Positions 1 through 12,433 of a DNA stretch of 64,000 bases are shown one piece after another. Within the stretch, counting starts at the first letter, position 1. Every line of letters begins with the position of its first letter. The notes under the pieces were generated by a model. That model did not search any database. It saw only the letters and a program-made list of their open reading frames with translations, and was not told the DNA's origin. Both the position numbers and the translations under genes were made by a program. This DNA comes from Drosophila miranda (lineage: Eukaryota; Arthropoda; Insecta; Diptera; Drosophilidae), in contig NC_046674.1 in assembly GCF_003369915.1 (NCBI RefSeq), positions 10,354,001 through 10,418,000 on the forward strand, written 5' to 3'.

Positions 1-3000
1 CACAATCTTCGGAGGACAGTCCGACGTCCCGTCCGTGTGCTTCAGCCAAACGATTACCCTGCACTAAGTTGCCAACCATCACAGAGGCTGGTCCTACACC
101 CGTGTCTGTAATACCACAGCCAGATGATGAGCTTAGTTTTGCAGTAGTTTGCACACCTTTTTGTTTGTTTGGGGAATGGTTAGTAGTTTGTTTGTTGATT
201 TTGTACAAGGATCGATTATGTAAATTATTAATTAAAGCAAATACATTAACATTAGTTATGTTGTCATTTCGGTGTTTTGTTGTTCATTTTATACAGTGTT
301 GTTATTATTTTGTGTTTTGTTGCAGTGTGTTTTGAGTGTATTGTTGTATTGGTCATAGAAGCAATCGCAGCATTGTTGTAGTGTTGTTGGTGGTTAAAAA
401 TAGAGGAAAGCAATATTTGTATTTTAATCAGATAACGAAAGCACAGAAAGTCCAGCAAAGCCAATTATTTGAGACAATTAAAACCACTTTTCAGTTCAGT
501 TCAGAGCTGAGTTCAGCAGGCAACTCACCTTGATGCAACTCCCTGGGCTTTGGCAAGTTCGTAACGCACGTGTGGGGACACATCAGCACGTTGGCGGGGT
601 GAAGGGATCCTTCTAAAAATCGACGCCTTGCCTCGCACAAATGTATGCCCCCGAGGGGAGTCTTCGGCAAATGGTTCGGCGGCACTAGTGCTAGGCAATA
701 TATCCCGACCTGGTGAATGGAGTCTACGGCCTGAAGGACACGCGACATCCACTGGAAGCTTTCTTCCTCCGAGCAGTCGGGCCGCTGTTCAGCAATAACA
801 CAGACGCGCTCGTCGCGAAGTACTTTAATGCTAAATACTGCTATGCGTCCCCGGTAAATGAAACGCATGGGTTCCACTGCTAATACTGTTGCTATGATGT
901 CATCCGCGTTGTGTTTTCGTCCTGTAACCGTCATGAGCCCATCCCGGGAACCGCATACGAACACCAAGCCTCCAGGGCCGAGGAAACCCAAGAGCCCCGA
1001 CCTGACGTAGTATTCATCGCCAATGGGTTTCGTAATGATGCCAACAGATCCAGTGCCAGTGCCGGTGCCAGTGCCAGTTCCAGTACCCGTCCCAGAACCC
1101 TCTTTCGTTTGATCAAAGTCCTCCAATATGGGCTGAACTTTAAAAGTCGAATTTGTCATTCCATCGAGCCCAAAGTAGCTGGCGCTGGTTGAACCACTTG
1201 TAACGCATATCTCTCCGACTTGGTCCGTCTTGCACAAGACCGGGGCCCCCTCTGATCGCACGACCACCATTTGCGCAGCCGGCATGACTTGACCGCAGTC
1301 CTGCAGTGTTAGGGATGTGAGTGAATCTTCACTGTCCACTCTTACTACGCCGTGCGACAGAGCTGCCATGGAGAGCACACCGCGTCCTGTGGCTGACTGA
1401 CTAAACCCACATGACCCACGACCCGGACGACGCAGCGAGACGGTAAAGACTTCTGAACTACTTGCACATGGGCATATGGCGTCTGAGCGTAAGCCTTTGG
1501 CTTGAAATACGTTCAAGAACTGATCACACGACGAAAGCGACCAGGGATTGGCGCCGTCGGCCACTAGTAGCATACGCAATGAAGACAGCGATATGTCCTT
1601 GTGGTCTTTAGTGGCCAATAGGCCCCAATGCAAGTCACGGCTCTTGACCAAGCAGCAGGAGGCCCTATGTTTCGTGATCAATTGCATCCAGCTTGAGGGG
1701 CGCAGCTTCATCAAGGCATAGGGTATGAAAATAACATGCATGCCGTTCAGAACTGAGGTCAAGACTGCGTGCCATAGGCCAACTTCCCTTTTAAAATCTA
1801 GCACACAGACAATGGTCTCCCCCTCGGTGTAGTGGCAGGCCATAGTTAATGCCCGGCAATGATTGATCATAGAAGCCCGCGTCACAGTCACGCCTGCAAC
1901 AAATGTGAATATGTGATAATGGGGAACATTTCAGTTGGGAAAAACGTGTATACACCACTTACCCATAACACTGCCCTCCTTATCAGTGGTGTACTCAATA
2001 TAGGACGCTGCTGAATCATCGATGCGTAAGTTGCCAACGTTGAATTCCTTGGGGGGCTTGGGCAAGTGTTCAGTCACGAACCACTGCAAGCGGGGCCATC
2101 CTTTTAGCTTCGCAATTTCGCCCGTGGTATTCGATTTGGGCAGACCTTTCAGGCAAGCCTCCGACGTGAGCGCCACAGTTATGCCGCAAGAACTGAGCAG
2201 GAATCCAACCTGCTGGGGAGGTGTGTCGGAGCTGGAGAGTGGCAGCTCTATTGGCAGAGGGACCAAGCCACGAAACATGCAACCATACCAGGCTGTTATA
2301 AAACTGAAAGTATTCATTGGCATATTAGCATATGGTCCTTGAACAGACAGGTCTTTGGTATCGTAACTTACCTCAATGGATCGTTATTCGGATAAACCAA
2401 AGCAACACGGTCGCCCGGCTTCAAAGTCACTTGCTCGGGTCCTTTGCTAAATATCTTCGTGGACAGTGCGTAGGCTATCTTTTGTGCACGTGACAGCAGC
2501 TTTCCGTACGTCAGGGTGGTTGTTATTTTGCCATTAGGATCAAGCACCGTGGCCATGGGACTTTTGAATGAATTTGTGCCATAGCGCTGGAGGGCGCACT
2601 CCAGCGTGCGCGGCAGTCCTGCCGGTATCGAGAGCTGCTCGCCCTGTACGGGAGTCATTGTGCTGCCTTCCGGTTTTGGTGCATTCGGATCCTTAGTGTT
2701 CGCTGCAATCTCAAGCTCAATGTCGTTGTCCTCATAGAATTCGGGCAGTGGCCGACGCTTGGGCCTCTTGAGCGTGTTCAGCAGTTGCTGTATTTTAGCG
2801 GAAACCTTCCATTTACCATTCGCATCTGTCTCGCTAAGTTCGCTTTGGGATACGTTCACATATCGGGTAACGCGGTCAGCAATGCGATGGGCATTATTAA
2901 ACTGTGTGATGTCTGGAGCGTTGACTAATAAAAGAGCGCAAAATTAATGCTTGTTTGTACGGAGCTGGGCTATACAAGGGGTTGGGTCGACGTGCAGTTC

Positions 3001-4962
3001 ACTTTAATTGACTATAAGAAAATTGGTCTCTATCTATTGTGCATGAATGGGTTGGTCTGATACGTACATACGTACGTACATATGTACATATGTATGTGAT
3101 GCACTTGTGATGAAACCAAATCCCTTTTTGTGAGCACTACATCCACAAATATATCCACAATTTATACAATTACTCACACTGCTTCTGCTTAAATGCTTTG
3201 TCCGAAAAGTCACTGTCTCGCTTGTAAGCAATAGGCGGTGACTCCATACTCGATGTATCAGATGTTGGCTGTGCAAAAAGAGGAATTTTAAATTTTAAAT
3301 TTAATATATAATATTTTGTAGTTGACTCGTTTCGCCGTGCAATAACGATTATATTATTATTATAATAGTTATAGGTTTTATATAGCCTACAAGTCTAAAA
3401 GTCTATACTCACAAGTGGGGGCAGATTTTGGGGTGGCCGTCTCTCTGCCGCACTGTTCGATGATGAATACTTCTGATTTGGCGTTTGTGACTGTTTTACA
3501 TCAAGTCGCAGATGCTGCTGCGAGCTCATGGATGATTCACGAATTGGTGGTTTTATTATCGGTTCTGGTGGTATCATGCTATTGCTTATGTGATCGCGCG
3601 GATAGTTGTACTCCTTGTCGGGGGAAATGGTCTCCTCTGGTATCGATTCGTCATCTGTAGATGAGTCCAGCTCATCGTTACAGCCAGGACTACGGTTGAG
3701 CACAGATGTGCGCTTTGATGGCATCGGAAGACTAGGTTTCGGTCGACCTTTAAGTGCTGCTAAGGCCTGCTGAACGGCCTCCTGACGCACCTCTGCGGTT
3801 TGAATTCACGCTTGTAGTAGAAATACAATGGTTTCAATTATTGCGATAGACCTACCCGAATGATAACGTTTCTCATTGTGCGTTACTTTGCGCTGTGTGC
3901 GTCGCTGGCGGTGTTGACTATTATTTGACGAGGAATGGGACTGATTTTGAAAACCGCTCGGTTCGCGTGTATTCTGATAGCCTGGATCGCCGACTGCACC
4001 GCCTTGCGGGCGCATATTCTCGTACCCAGGTGTCCCAGCCGGTCCGCTTTGAGCGGCTGATGATGCTGTTATCGAGGAAGACTGATGAAAGTCTAACTTT
4101 TTGGAATGTCTTTGCTGTGAAGAGGATAGAGAAGGTACTTCGGTCACATAGCTATAGCCTTCGCTGGAGACTATGACACCATCATTATTGATGTTTCCGT
4201 GACTGTTGCTGTTGTTGGCATCTTTAACGTTGTAATATGGCGGTGGCGGCGTACTTTTTGCCTTGTCGACGCTAATGGCTGTCCATAAAAGTATGCAGGA
4301 AATGTGTAACTAAATGGCACAAGACAATATTTCAAATCCTCCCAATTTCGTACATACCTTCATGCTTTTTTAGAAACGGTTGCAATAACTTGGCTCGCTT
4401 CTTTTCGTAGCCCTTTTGCGTGATGTCGCCTGAAAAAATATAGGGACATATCACAAATGCATTTCTAACGGCTGGAAGCTAATTATATTACAACTTTAAC
4501 AGTTATCTCGGCTGTTGTTAGATATGCATAATCGCATATGAGTGTGCATGAATGAATGTATACACACAAAGCTACATATCATATGCTTGTATGAGAGAAT
4601 GCACAGATGCTGATTAAATATTTAAAATCATGTTTACACCACATTCTGCTAGGCGCATGTATCGGAATCACATGAATTTATTAATTTGAAACATTTTTTG
4701 ATTGCATTACATATTTATTAATACATAAGACGGCTTAAAAAGCACTGTCTGTGTTTGGGATGAAAAAATTATTGACTGCACAATATTGCACACAAATATA
4801 TGTATTTACTTTCATGGGGGTAATCAAAACATGAAAACTAAATACATAGGCAAGTACATATGTATATACATATGGATACAATTACATACCTTCTGAGAGC
4901 TCTAGATCTAATTCAGCGAGTTTCTCGCGAATGTACCCAGGCAATGAGGAAGTAGACTCCAT
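1..4962 (-). CDS. DIP2: Disco-interacting protein 2 (DIP2), 3'-truncated by the window edge
   Basis: Nine coding exons read right to left: 4962-4890, 4429-4358, 4278-3856, 3792-3413, 3268-3178, 2924-2372, 2303-1963, 1893-529 and 63-1. All have GT..AG borders and fitting phases, giving 1,120 residues before the edge; family members are ~1,500-1,800, so the second adenylation-like domain lies outside. Residues 1-48 form the start of a DMAP1-binding domain (LELSEGDITQKGYEKKRAKL). The linker is Ser-rich. An adenylate-forming (AMP-binding-like) domain begins near residue 400, with PGDRVALVYPNNDP, FYGC-type and VADGANPWSLSSCD blocks matching animal DIP2. Family members act in lipid/diacylglycerol metabolism and neuronal branching; this is family knowledge. 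Residues ~907-927 hold a Gly-Thr dipeptide repeat, probably in a surface loop. Start chosen at the ATG opening the DMAP1 domain. Divergent from wac. Confidence 0.95.
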
Positions 4963-5978
4963 GTCCAAAGAATTCGAGTTCGTTGCAAACTTTTATTTGG
5001 TTCACTTTTCAAAAGTGTTCAACTTTTTAGCTGGGCGCAGTACACACACACCCAAAATGAGACACCGCTACTTTCCCACTTCGTTGTCAAAAATCGATCG
5101 ATTTGCCATTCATTATGCTTTACATTTTGCTTCGGAAAATTAACAGAACCCGGAGCTTCTGCAACTTAAACACGCAGGGTCGACACTAAGTGATAGTTTT
5201 TTAAATACTTAATTATAATTTGCACAGGAAAAGTAAACAAAGAAAAAGTAGCAGTACAAAATCGATTTTATGCTCTGCTAGGCTAGTCTAGCGAAATCTC
5301 CGATAAATGTTCAAGTCACAGCCCTGCCACTGACCATACAGTATATATGTAGATGTGCCAGTTCATGCAACGAAAATGTCGCAAACGACTTCGCTGCGGA
5401 CGATCCCAGGGTTTTCGGCTCTTGTGAAATGATTTGTGTTGTGTTAATGCGTGTATAATTTCGATTTTTTTTTCGCTTCTCGGCTCCATACCCATTACTT
5501 GAACATTTTTATTACTTGCCCCACAATATCAGAATAACTGTTCAAGCGCTGAAAATTAAAAAAAAAACATACAATCATATATCACATATTGTGTGTGATG
5601 GCCAGAGCCTAAGACCGTGGGACCGTCCGCAGTCAATTCGTTTGCGACATTTTCGTTGTGTGAACACTGGTACATCTATTCTCTGTATGATTAGTGACAG
5701 TGCGGAGTGACATTTCGTTAATCGATGCATCGAATGAAAACCATCGACGCACGATACAATTATTGCTGAGTTTACCAAAAGTGCACGCGCCAAAAACAAT
5801 CTGCGACCAGTTTGATTTGATATCTTTATTTTGTTTAATTAAAACAGAGTTACGGCGACCAAAGCTTTAGTTTACAGTGTTTGTCGTAGCATTTAGCACA
5901 AGATTGGATTCGATAGTTTGAAAACAAGCGGGAAAAAGAGTTGATCAGTCAACGATAGTCTGGGCATCTTTATTTATA
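4963..5978. promoter_or_regulatory. Divergent DIP2/wac upstream region
   Basis: About 1 kb lies between the two start codons and no convincing gene is seen in it. ATCGAT-type (DRE-like) motifs occur near 5092-5100, 5262 and 5719-5731. A large imperfect inverted repeat (5314-5712) occupies the centre. Transcription starts for both genes are inferred to lie here; none can be fixed from sequence alone. Confidence 0.6.
5314..5712. repeat. Imperfect inverted repeat, ~110-bp arms around a ~175-bp spacer
   Basis: Arm 5314-5424 pairs with the reverse complement of 5600-5712 with a few small gaps; I estimate ~75-80% identity by eye. A 21-bp block is exact (5368-5388 against 5638-5658). The flanking blocks CATACAG, AGATGTRCCAG, CTGCGGACG and GGCTCT also match in order. 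It could fold as a long hairpin. Each arm has the same orientation with respect to the gene on its side (DIP2 or wac). Confidence 0.8.
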
Positions 5979-6597
5979 ATGGGTGAGTTAAATGGAAATC
6001 TTTAATGAAACTAAGTTAATTTTCATTCTTATGTGTAGAGAATTTAAAGCTGCAAGAAGAGATAAAGGCACTGAAAGACCTGGGTCAACATTATGAAAGT
6101 CTGTTGAAGATAGCTGGTGTTGAACTGCGCGATTTTTCCAATGAAGATTTGTCGCTTTTGAGCAAGAGTGCACAATTGTATGCTGACTTGGGCGTTCACG
6201 AGTTGGAATTAAACTATTTAAGTGACTTATACTATGGACTAAAAAGAGACCGCATAGAAAACAACCTGATAATCGCGCAGAAGCAAACAGATCTGCAGCG
6301 CATCAAGACTTTAATCGACGAAACATCCAAAGATGTAGCTGTATTGGAACGGTAATCAGGACCCCGTTTAATGCATTCATATAATGAATATCAATTAATT
6401 TATTTTCCTCGCACTCTAGATTTAAATCCACGGCCGAAAAACAATTGATTCCTGACGGAGTCGTTGAGCTGCATCGCAGCAATCAACTGGCTACCACACA
6501 GGCTTTGCTCGACAGACAGAAAGCTCTCGAGATCCCGAAGGACTTCAATATTGAGAGTATTATGAAAAAGGTTCATTCGCTGGAGCGTAAGAAGTGA
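5979..6597 (+). CDS. wac: wee Augmin component (HAUS2-like)
   Basis: Three coding exons, 5979-5982, 6039-6351 and 6420-6597, give a 164-residue protein. The first coding exon carries only ATG plus one base; GTGAGT follows at 5983. The sequence is largely alpha-helical and charged (KLQEEIKALKDLGQHYESLL near the N-terminus, then ELNYLSDLYYGLKRDRIENN), as expected of a coiled-coil augmin subunit, and the length suits Drosophila Wac. Augmin recruits gamma-tubulin to spindle microtubules so that new microtubules branch from existing ones. Identification rests on sequence character plus the position beside Tudor-SN, Psf1 and mRpL17, which I recall from D. melanogaster 61B. An AATAAA lies at 6665-6670. 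Confidence 0.8.
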
Positions 6598-7126
6598 AAT
6601 GTCTGAATTTGTTTTATAAAAAATTCTTTAGATGTATTTACTCAGTAATGCAAAAACACTTTACAATAAAATAAAATAATCAAATTTAAAAAGTGTATCT
6701 TTTCGGTTTACATATACGCAGCATATTCTACTCATGCAAAAATGTTATTACTTTCTGTGTTATGTGTCTCTATTTAATGGAGGATACAAAAAGTTCAATT
6801 GCTTCTAGTTTGTGTCGTATATTTATTTAAAGGATCATGTTTGAAAAAAAAAAAATTGAAAACGAAAATCGATATCGATTTACCAGCTGCTTAAAGCATA
6901 CAAAATGTGTATTGTGTTCTTCCATGCCATTGCTCAAATGTATGTATGTTTTCCAATTTAGTATATGTTTCATATATATTGGTGTGTATAGATAGAATTA
7001 GTAATTTCATATTCTTTAAGTTGTTGCTTGTTGTTATGTATATAAAGGGCGGGTATGTGGCAGACAAACATTTCGGCTAGCAACGCGCTCCACGCCACAG
7101 GCCTACTCCACGTTTTAAGCCAACTC
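6598..7126. other. Convergent wac/Tudor-SN 3' regions
   Basis: AT-rich spacer between two stop codons. It holds a plus-strand AATAAA at 6665-6670 for wac and a minus-strand AATAAA at 6827-6822 for Tudor-SN. A palindromic ATCGATATCGAT lies near 6868-6879. No gene is seen. Confidence 0.7.
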
Positions 7127-10100
7127 CTAGCGGAACTCGGGAGTATCGTCCTGTGTTATGTCTCCGTACTTCCAGATGGCCAAATGGGCGGCTAAAGCGG
7201 TTTCTTGCGCGGCCCTATACTGATCCACAAGATCCTTGAGCTTGCGCTCACGACGTTTCTCCGCCAGTACGAGGCCTTCGGCAACGAGCTGTTTTCCAAA
7301 GTCAACTTTAGTTGTCGGATCGTGCAGTGTGGCCAAGTTCGGTGCTCCGGCCACCTTCAACTCCACATTAAGCTGCACTTTATGGTTCAAAACGTCTTCA
7401 GAAAAAGCGCGTAGGGCTTCCTCCTTATCCTCGTTGTCAGCAGGCAGAGCAACCAAAGCCAAAGCGTACTCCGTAGCATATGGCTTCTCGCTGCTGAAGG
7501 CTGGTGGCAAGGCGGCCAAACGATTGGTGGGCAGGGTCTGAAGGAAAAACATACATTAGCATACCGCAAACGAAAACATTTTGTATAGTGAGTGTCGCTA
7601 CTGGAGACGTATGACGAAGCACGATTCGGGTGCCCCCAGTAACTCTGGGCACTTGCTTCGCACGCGAGTTATTGCAGCTACTGTGGACAGCGGTTGAACC
7701 AAAAAATATGGATCATCCTTTGCACCGTTGTAGAGAACACCTCACGGCTCGGCACAGAGCACCCATTCGGCGTTACTGTAGAGTTTGGTGCACACCCTCG
7801 TGCAAGGTCAACACGTTACACGCAGAAGCAGTTTTGATTTAGCAAGCTTATGACTCATGCGTTTCACTTCGAGGCGGAAACGGATCTAAGGAGCGTGCAC
7901 ATAATGTTTTCATATGATCTATGGTCGTACGCTTACCTCCTTGTTGCCGTAATCGATGTACAAAACGGTAGCGCTGCTTCCCTGAATTCGTTCCACCTTG
8001 GCGCGATACCATTGATTGTCGAAGGTGAACTGAGCGGCCACCAGATCGCCACGCTTGGGCGTGTACGATCCGGCGATGGGGGGATTGCCTTGGAAGTCAG
8101 CATGCAGCTTGCTCATTAGTGTTTCGAGCTTGGGGCCGTTCTCCACCGACTGTGCGAAGAATGTTAGAGTCTCGGTAATTTCAGTAACAATTACATTTTC
8201 GTAGTTGACTTTGCGCTCTACCACGACCTTCTCATCCTTTTCCTCCTCAACAACAACCTTCTCCTCTTGCTCCACTTGCTCCACATAGTTGACCCAGATG
8301 TTCTTCTTGGCCGCCTTGGCACGATCCTCGGCACTCTTCAACAGGCGATAGTACTCAGACTTTCCAGCACTGAAGTGCACTTCGGCAAGACCTTCTTCCA
8401 CAAGAGAAACTGAGAGGTTGGCCCCGCTGTCGGTCCACAGCCAGCCAATGACTGCAGAGCCTGCCTTGTCAGTGGTATCAATATGCACGGAAACGTCGCG
8501 TTGCAAAACACGCTCGCGGGTAAAGGTAAGAGCTTCGTCACCGAACGGTTCTCCTTCTTGGGCAGGTACGCCATTCAAGGCGGGGCGAGAAGAGCGCGGA
8601 CAAGATATTCCTGCTAGCAGGAATGTCACCAGACAGCTGTCCTTTGGCACAAAAATACGCAGACGGGAGCCGCTCGCAACAAACTCGACGATGGCTTCGG
8701 ATCGAAGGGCACGCTGCCACGAGGGCAAGTACTGCACCTTGATTCGGGAATGGTCAACAGTCAGATCGTTCACACGCAGAGTAGCGTTATCCTTCTTTGC
8801 GTGCAGGCCCTTCAGTCCCTTGATAGCTTGCTGCTCAGCAGCAATCAGTTGATCGTAGGCGGAAGATCTCTGATCATCATCTTGGCGGTAGCGGACGCAT
8901 GTAGCCAAGCCCTTAGCCACCATGGCTTCAGCCACATTCTGACCACCGATCAAGACTGTGTAACAGTACTTCTCAGGGAAATTTTCGCGAGGCGGCGAGA
9001 TGTAATCCAGATTACACTGCACTTTCTTGTTGATCAGTTTCTTACGCAGGAATTCGCGCGCGTCAAACATGTGCGGAATCTCATAAAGCGGCCGGTAGTT
9101 CTTTCCACGCGGTGGTGCCTTCACAATTTCCTCACCATCCGTGCCAACCACAGCGCGCTGGTCACGTGGCGGCCTTATTGACGAGAAGAACACCTTTTTA
9201 ACGTGGCCATTCGAGAGACGCACATTGACAGCATCGCCATTGAAGACCTCGATTACAGTGCCTCCAAAATCTTTTTCCTTCGAGTTAAAAGCGGGTGTTT
9301 TTGCTTGATAGTCTTGCCACTGGCGAAGGCGTTTCTCCTTGGCAATACGCTCCGCAGCGCGCAGCTTATCCGCACCTGCAAACGGAAGAAACAAACGTAT
9401 TTAATTGAAATGTTGAAATATATTAATACAAATTTCTATCTGAGAATGCGGATGTCGGCGGGGTGAAATGAACACAGCGGCAATATGAATCTGCCACAAT
9501 ATTCTTGGAGTCCGTCATTTATCTAGCAGCCGCCTGCTCAGTAAAGCAGCACATCGCAAGGTTATGTACCAATTGGGTGCTACGCTGAGCAAACGAGCTG
9601 CCTATGACCTTGTCAATGAATACTGTCGGTTGGACTGTACACTCACCTGTCTTCATTACCGCCATGGACCAGTCCACGCACTTGGCTAAGCCTTCGCGCA
9701 ACAGCGACTCTGCAATGTTGCCCTTCGGATACAGAATCGATCCGATGAAGTTTGAGTTGTTAACCGATTCCAGTCGGATCTCGACATCACGTTGCAAGAG
9801 GCGTGTCTCGACGTAGTAGCGGGCCTCATCTGCGAACGGCACCTTGACGCTAAGGTCGGGCTTGCCATCAGCATCCAGCTTTACGCCCGGGCAACGAATT
9901 CCGGATATCATGAGAGTTATATAATGGAAATCGGGCAGCAGAAACGCGCGCACAGTCGAGCCGTCTCTCACGTGTTCGATGATAGCCTTGACAGGCTTTC
10001 CTCCATAGATATCAACAATGTGGGCAGGATTCTCGTGAGCCCACTTGATGTTACGAACCTTGTCTACGGCGTTCACATTATGCGACCACTTACCCCGACC

Positions 10101-11924
10101 AGCGGCACGAGCTTGGTCTTCCAGCTCAATTAGAGTTTGTTGCTCAGGCGTGGGGCGTCCTTCGCGGCGGACGGACACCAAACCCTCGCGCACAATCGAC
10201 TCAACCACATTTTCGCCAGTTTCCTTATCCTTTCCAATCCACACGAAACCGTACTCCCGGTTGGAATTGGCTGGCTTGTCGAAAGTGAACGTCACTTCAA
10301 CGCCGATCAACTTCTTACGCAGGAATTCCCTTGACTCCCAGGCCCAAGGTTCGTCTTTAGTCTCGTCACCGCCAGCACCGGGACGACGAGCTAGTTTCGG
10401 TGCTAGGACATGTGAGAAGGTAATTTGTTTCTCCGGAGGTGGGGCACCCTTGGTGGCGCGTATTACCAATGTGTCGCCAGAGAGCACCTAAAAAATAGCG
10501 AACGAGGCCCGAAGTGAGGTTAAAGTGGCATGCACATGTCGGTAGTGGTGGCATTGTTATTTTTCGACACTATCGGATGCTATCGTCTATTGTTTCGACC
10601 ATTGTTCCACCTCCTCTTAAATCACAATCTATTTAAAATGCTATCGATATTTTGTATTTATTTAAATATTATTAAAAATTTTTTTAAGATAACAATGCCC
10701 CCGAATTCAACAGAAAAGCTGGGAAACTTTGCAGCTCTCTACTTGGTGATCAGTAGAACGGTCGAGTCTGCTGAAAAGTGCATCTATTGTGCACATTTAG
10801 GCTTGTAGAGCACGTGCGAATTGGACAAACTAAGAAATACCGCCTGTGGCTAATATTCTCCTAGAAATTTTGTCCAATAAATCTTTTTATAACTCCTATC
10901 GGAATACGTTTCGATGACAAAAAGGGCGGCCTTTTCTCTAAAAATGCTCAACAGGTTTTGCTGTTAAAACGTACGGATGCCAACGACACACCGTCTGGTC
11001 TGTGTCTCCTTCTTTCTATAAACGGATCGACAGATAATTGTTATCACCATAGACCAGGACAAAGGTGCATCGAGTTTATTTATGTGTCTGAAAATATCAT
11101 GGGAGTGACGGAAATGGTCAATTGGGCCAGTATTGTCGAAAAGAGAAAGTTGGGAGAATGAATCCTTAACGGAATTATATTTATTTATTTTGTATACATA
11201 CATGCATGTACATGCATATGTATGTACGCCTGCATGTTGGGGCGAAATGCCTGCCGAGGGCCAATGTATTCGCCGAATAGGTTAGGAACGAACAAATTGC
11301 CATACACCGAGCAGTGCTTTTTATAAAACAGAAAAATAGCCATATTTTATGTACATGGCAACGTTCGAGTCCACAAAAATGCTTTCATAGTAAACAGCGC
11401 CATTAAAAGCGATCAGAAACACCGGCAAATTGTGTTGATGACGTTGCCAATGTCCACAATAACAACAACCTCTCAGGCACACGAATGAACGAATACACAC
11501 ACATACATATATACATATGTACATACATACGCATACGAAACTAGCACCGCGCTGAAGAAAATCTGCCAGGTTGGCACCTTCGATAACTTTCATTTCTTCT
11601 TTGGACAAGCGTGTGCAACGTGTCACTCACACACTCATAGCGTCAATACGCACGTCTCTTTCGCACTTGTCAGAGCTGCACTCGGTCATTTTAACAAGCC
11701 GCCGCATTTGCCACGCTGATGACAGATAATACATTTATTTCCTTTCCAAATTGCGAGCAAGTTCCCTAAGGCTGAGTCCACGCACAGCCTGAGTCCGCCC
11801 CAACTCCTTTTTATTCAAATGAACTTACTTGTTTCACAATTCCGGACAACGTCTTCGCTGGGGCTGGAGGCGCACCATCTTTCGGTGCTCCGGCAGCTGT
11901 CACGGTATTGGCTGCTGTTGCCAT
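7127..11924 (-). CDS. Tudor-SN: Tudor-SN (SND1/p100 ortholog)
   Basis: Four coding exons, 11924-11829, 10487-9647, 9375-7937 and 7537-7127, give 928 residues, close to the ~926 expected for the fly protein. Domain order as in SND1: four staphylococcal-nuclease-like OB folds (roughly residues 25-170, 195-330, 345-500 and 530-665; EFLRKKLIGVEVTF and EFLRKKLINKKVQCNL are the recurrent SN signatures), then a Tudor domain near 730-790 (VLYIDYGNKE, aromatic cage residues) fused to a split fifth SN fold at the C-terminus (LVAEGLVLAEKRRERKLKDL). SND1 proteins bind RNA and methylated arginines, act in RISC, splicing and RNA stability, and cleave inosine-containing RNA in some species. The N-terminal Ala/Pro-rich leader is encoded alone in exon 1. 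Divergent from Psf1. Confidence 0.96.
7538..7936 (-). other. Third intron of Tudor-SN with strong potential RNA structure
   Basis: A 399-nt intron, long for a compact gene. It holds a hairpin with stem CGAAGCA (7615-7621) against TGCTTCG (7654-7660) and an inner stem GTGCCC (7630-7635) against GGGCAC (7647-7652), separated by an internal loop. A second, longer-range stem pairs CCTTTGCAC (7717-7725) with GTGCAAGG (7800-7807). No coding content was recognised. Confidence 0.4.
10488..11828 (-). other. First intron of Tudor-SN (1.34 kb)
   Basis: Mostly AT-rich, with ATCGAT-type motifs near 10641 and TACATATGTA-type microsatellites near 11195-11225 and 11505-11530. Short open frames (10691-10805, 10958-11161) have no recognisable product. 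It could include a secondary promoter, but nothing fixes one. Confidence 0.4.
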
Positions 11925-12433
11925 TTTACGTAGAAATGCGGGTGAGGTTTTTACCAAAAGGCCCTTACACAAGGCTGTAATAAGCGGATTATATTTGTCA
12001 CGTTACTGACAGCTTCTAACTTAATTAAGTTATTTGAGCAAGGAGGAGCCACACACAAAATCGTCCGAATTTTCACAGCAACTGTGGGTCGTGCTGGGGA
12101 TGATGAACCACCGATATATTTGTATTTTAATTTTCCAGCACTGGGTTCTTTATCGATGTCTGGGAACTATCGATGCAGATGTCGTGATCATATCTCTAGC
12201 GACGAATTGTTTGAGATTTTTATGTAAAACGATCGAAAGTTCGATGCTGATAACGAATTAGTATTCGATGTGGATTGAGACATGGCTCTAAATTGCATTT
12301 CGGCATGATTGCACCAGCACAACGAGTTGGGCTGTGGACTAGACTATCGACACAACAGACACGATAAGTGTTGGAATCCTTATCGGCTTATCGGTGCCGC
12401 GCGGTAACACACATCTCTAAATAAAAGAAAGTA
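11925..12433. promoter_or_regulatory. Divergent Tudor-SN/Psf1 promoter region
   Basis: The ~0.5 kb between two head-to-head start codons contains two nearby ATCGATG half-DREs (12154-12160 and 12170-12176) and repeated CTTATCGG near 12381-12396. DRE/DREF-type promoters are typical of replication genes such as Psf1. Start sites cannot be placed from sequence. Confidence 0.6.
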
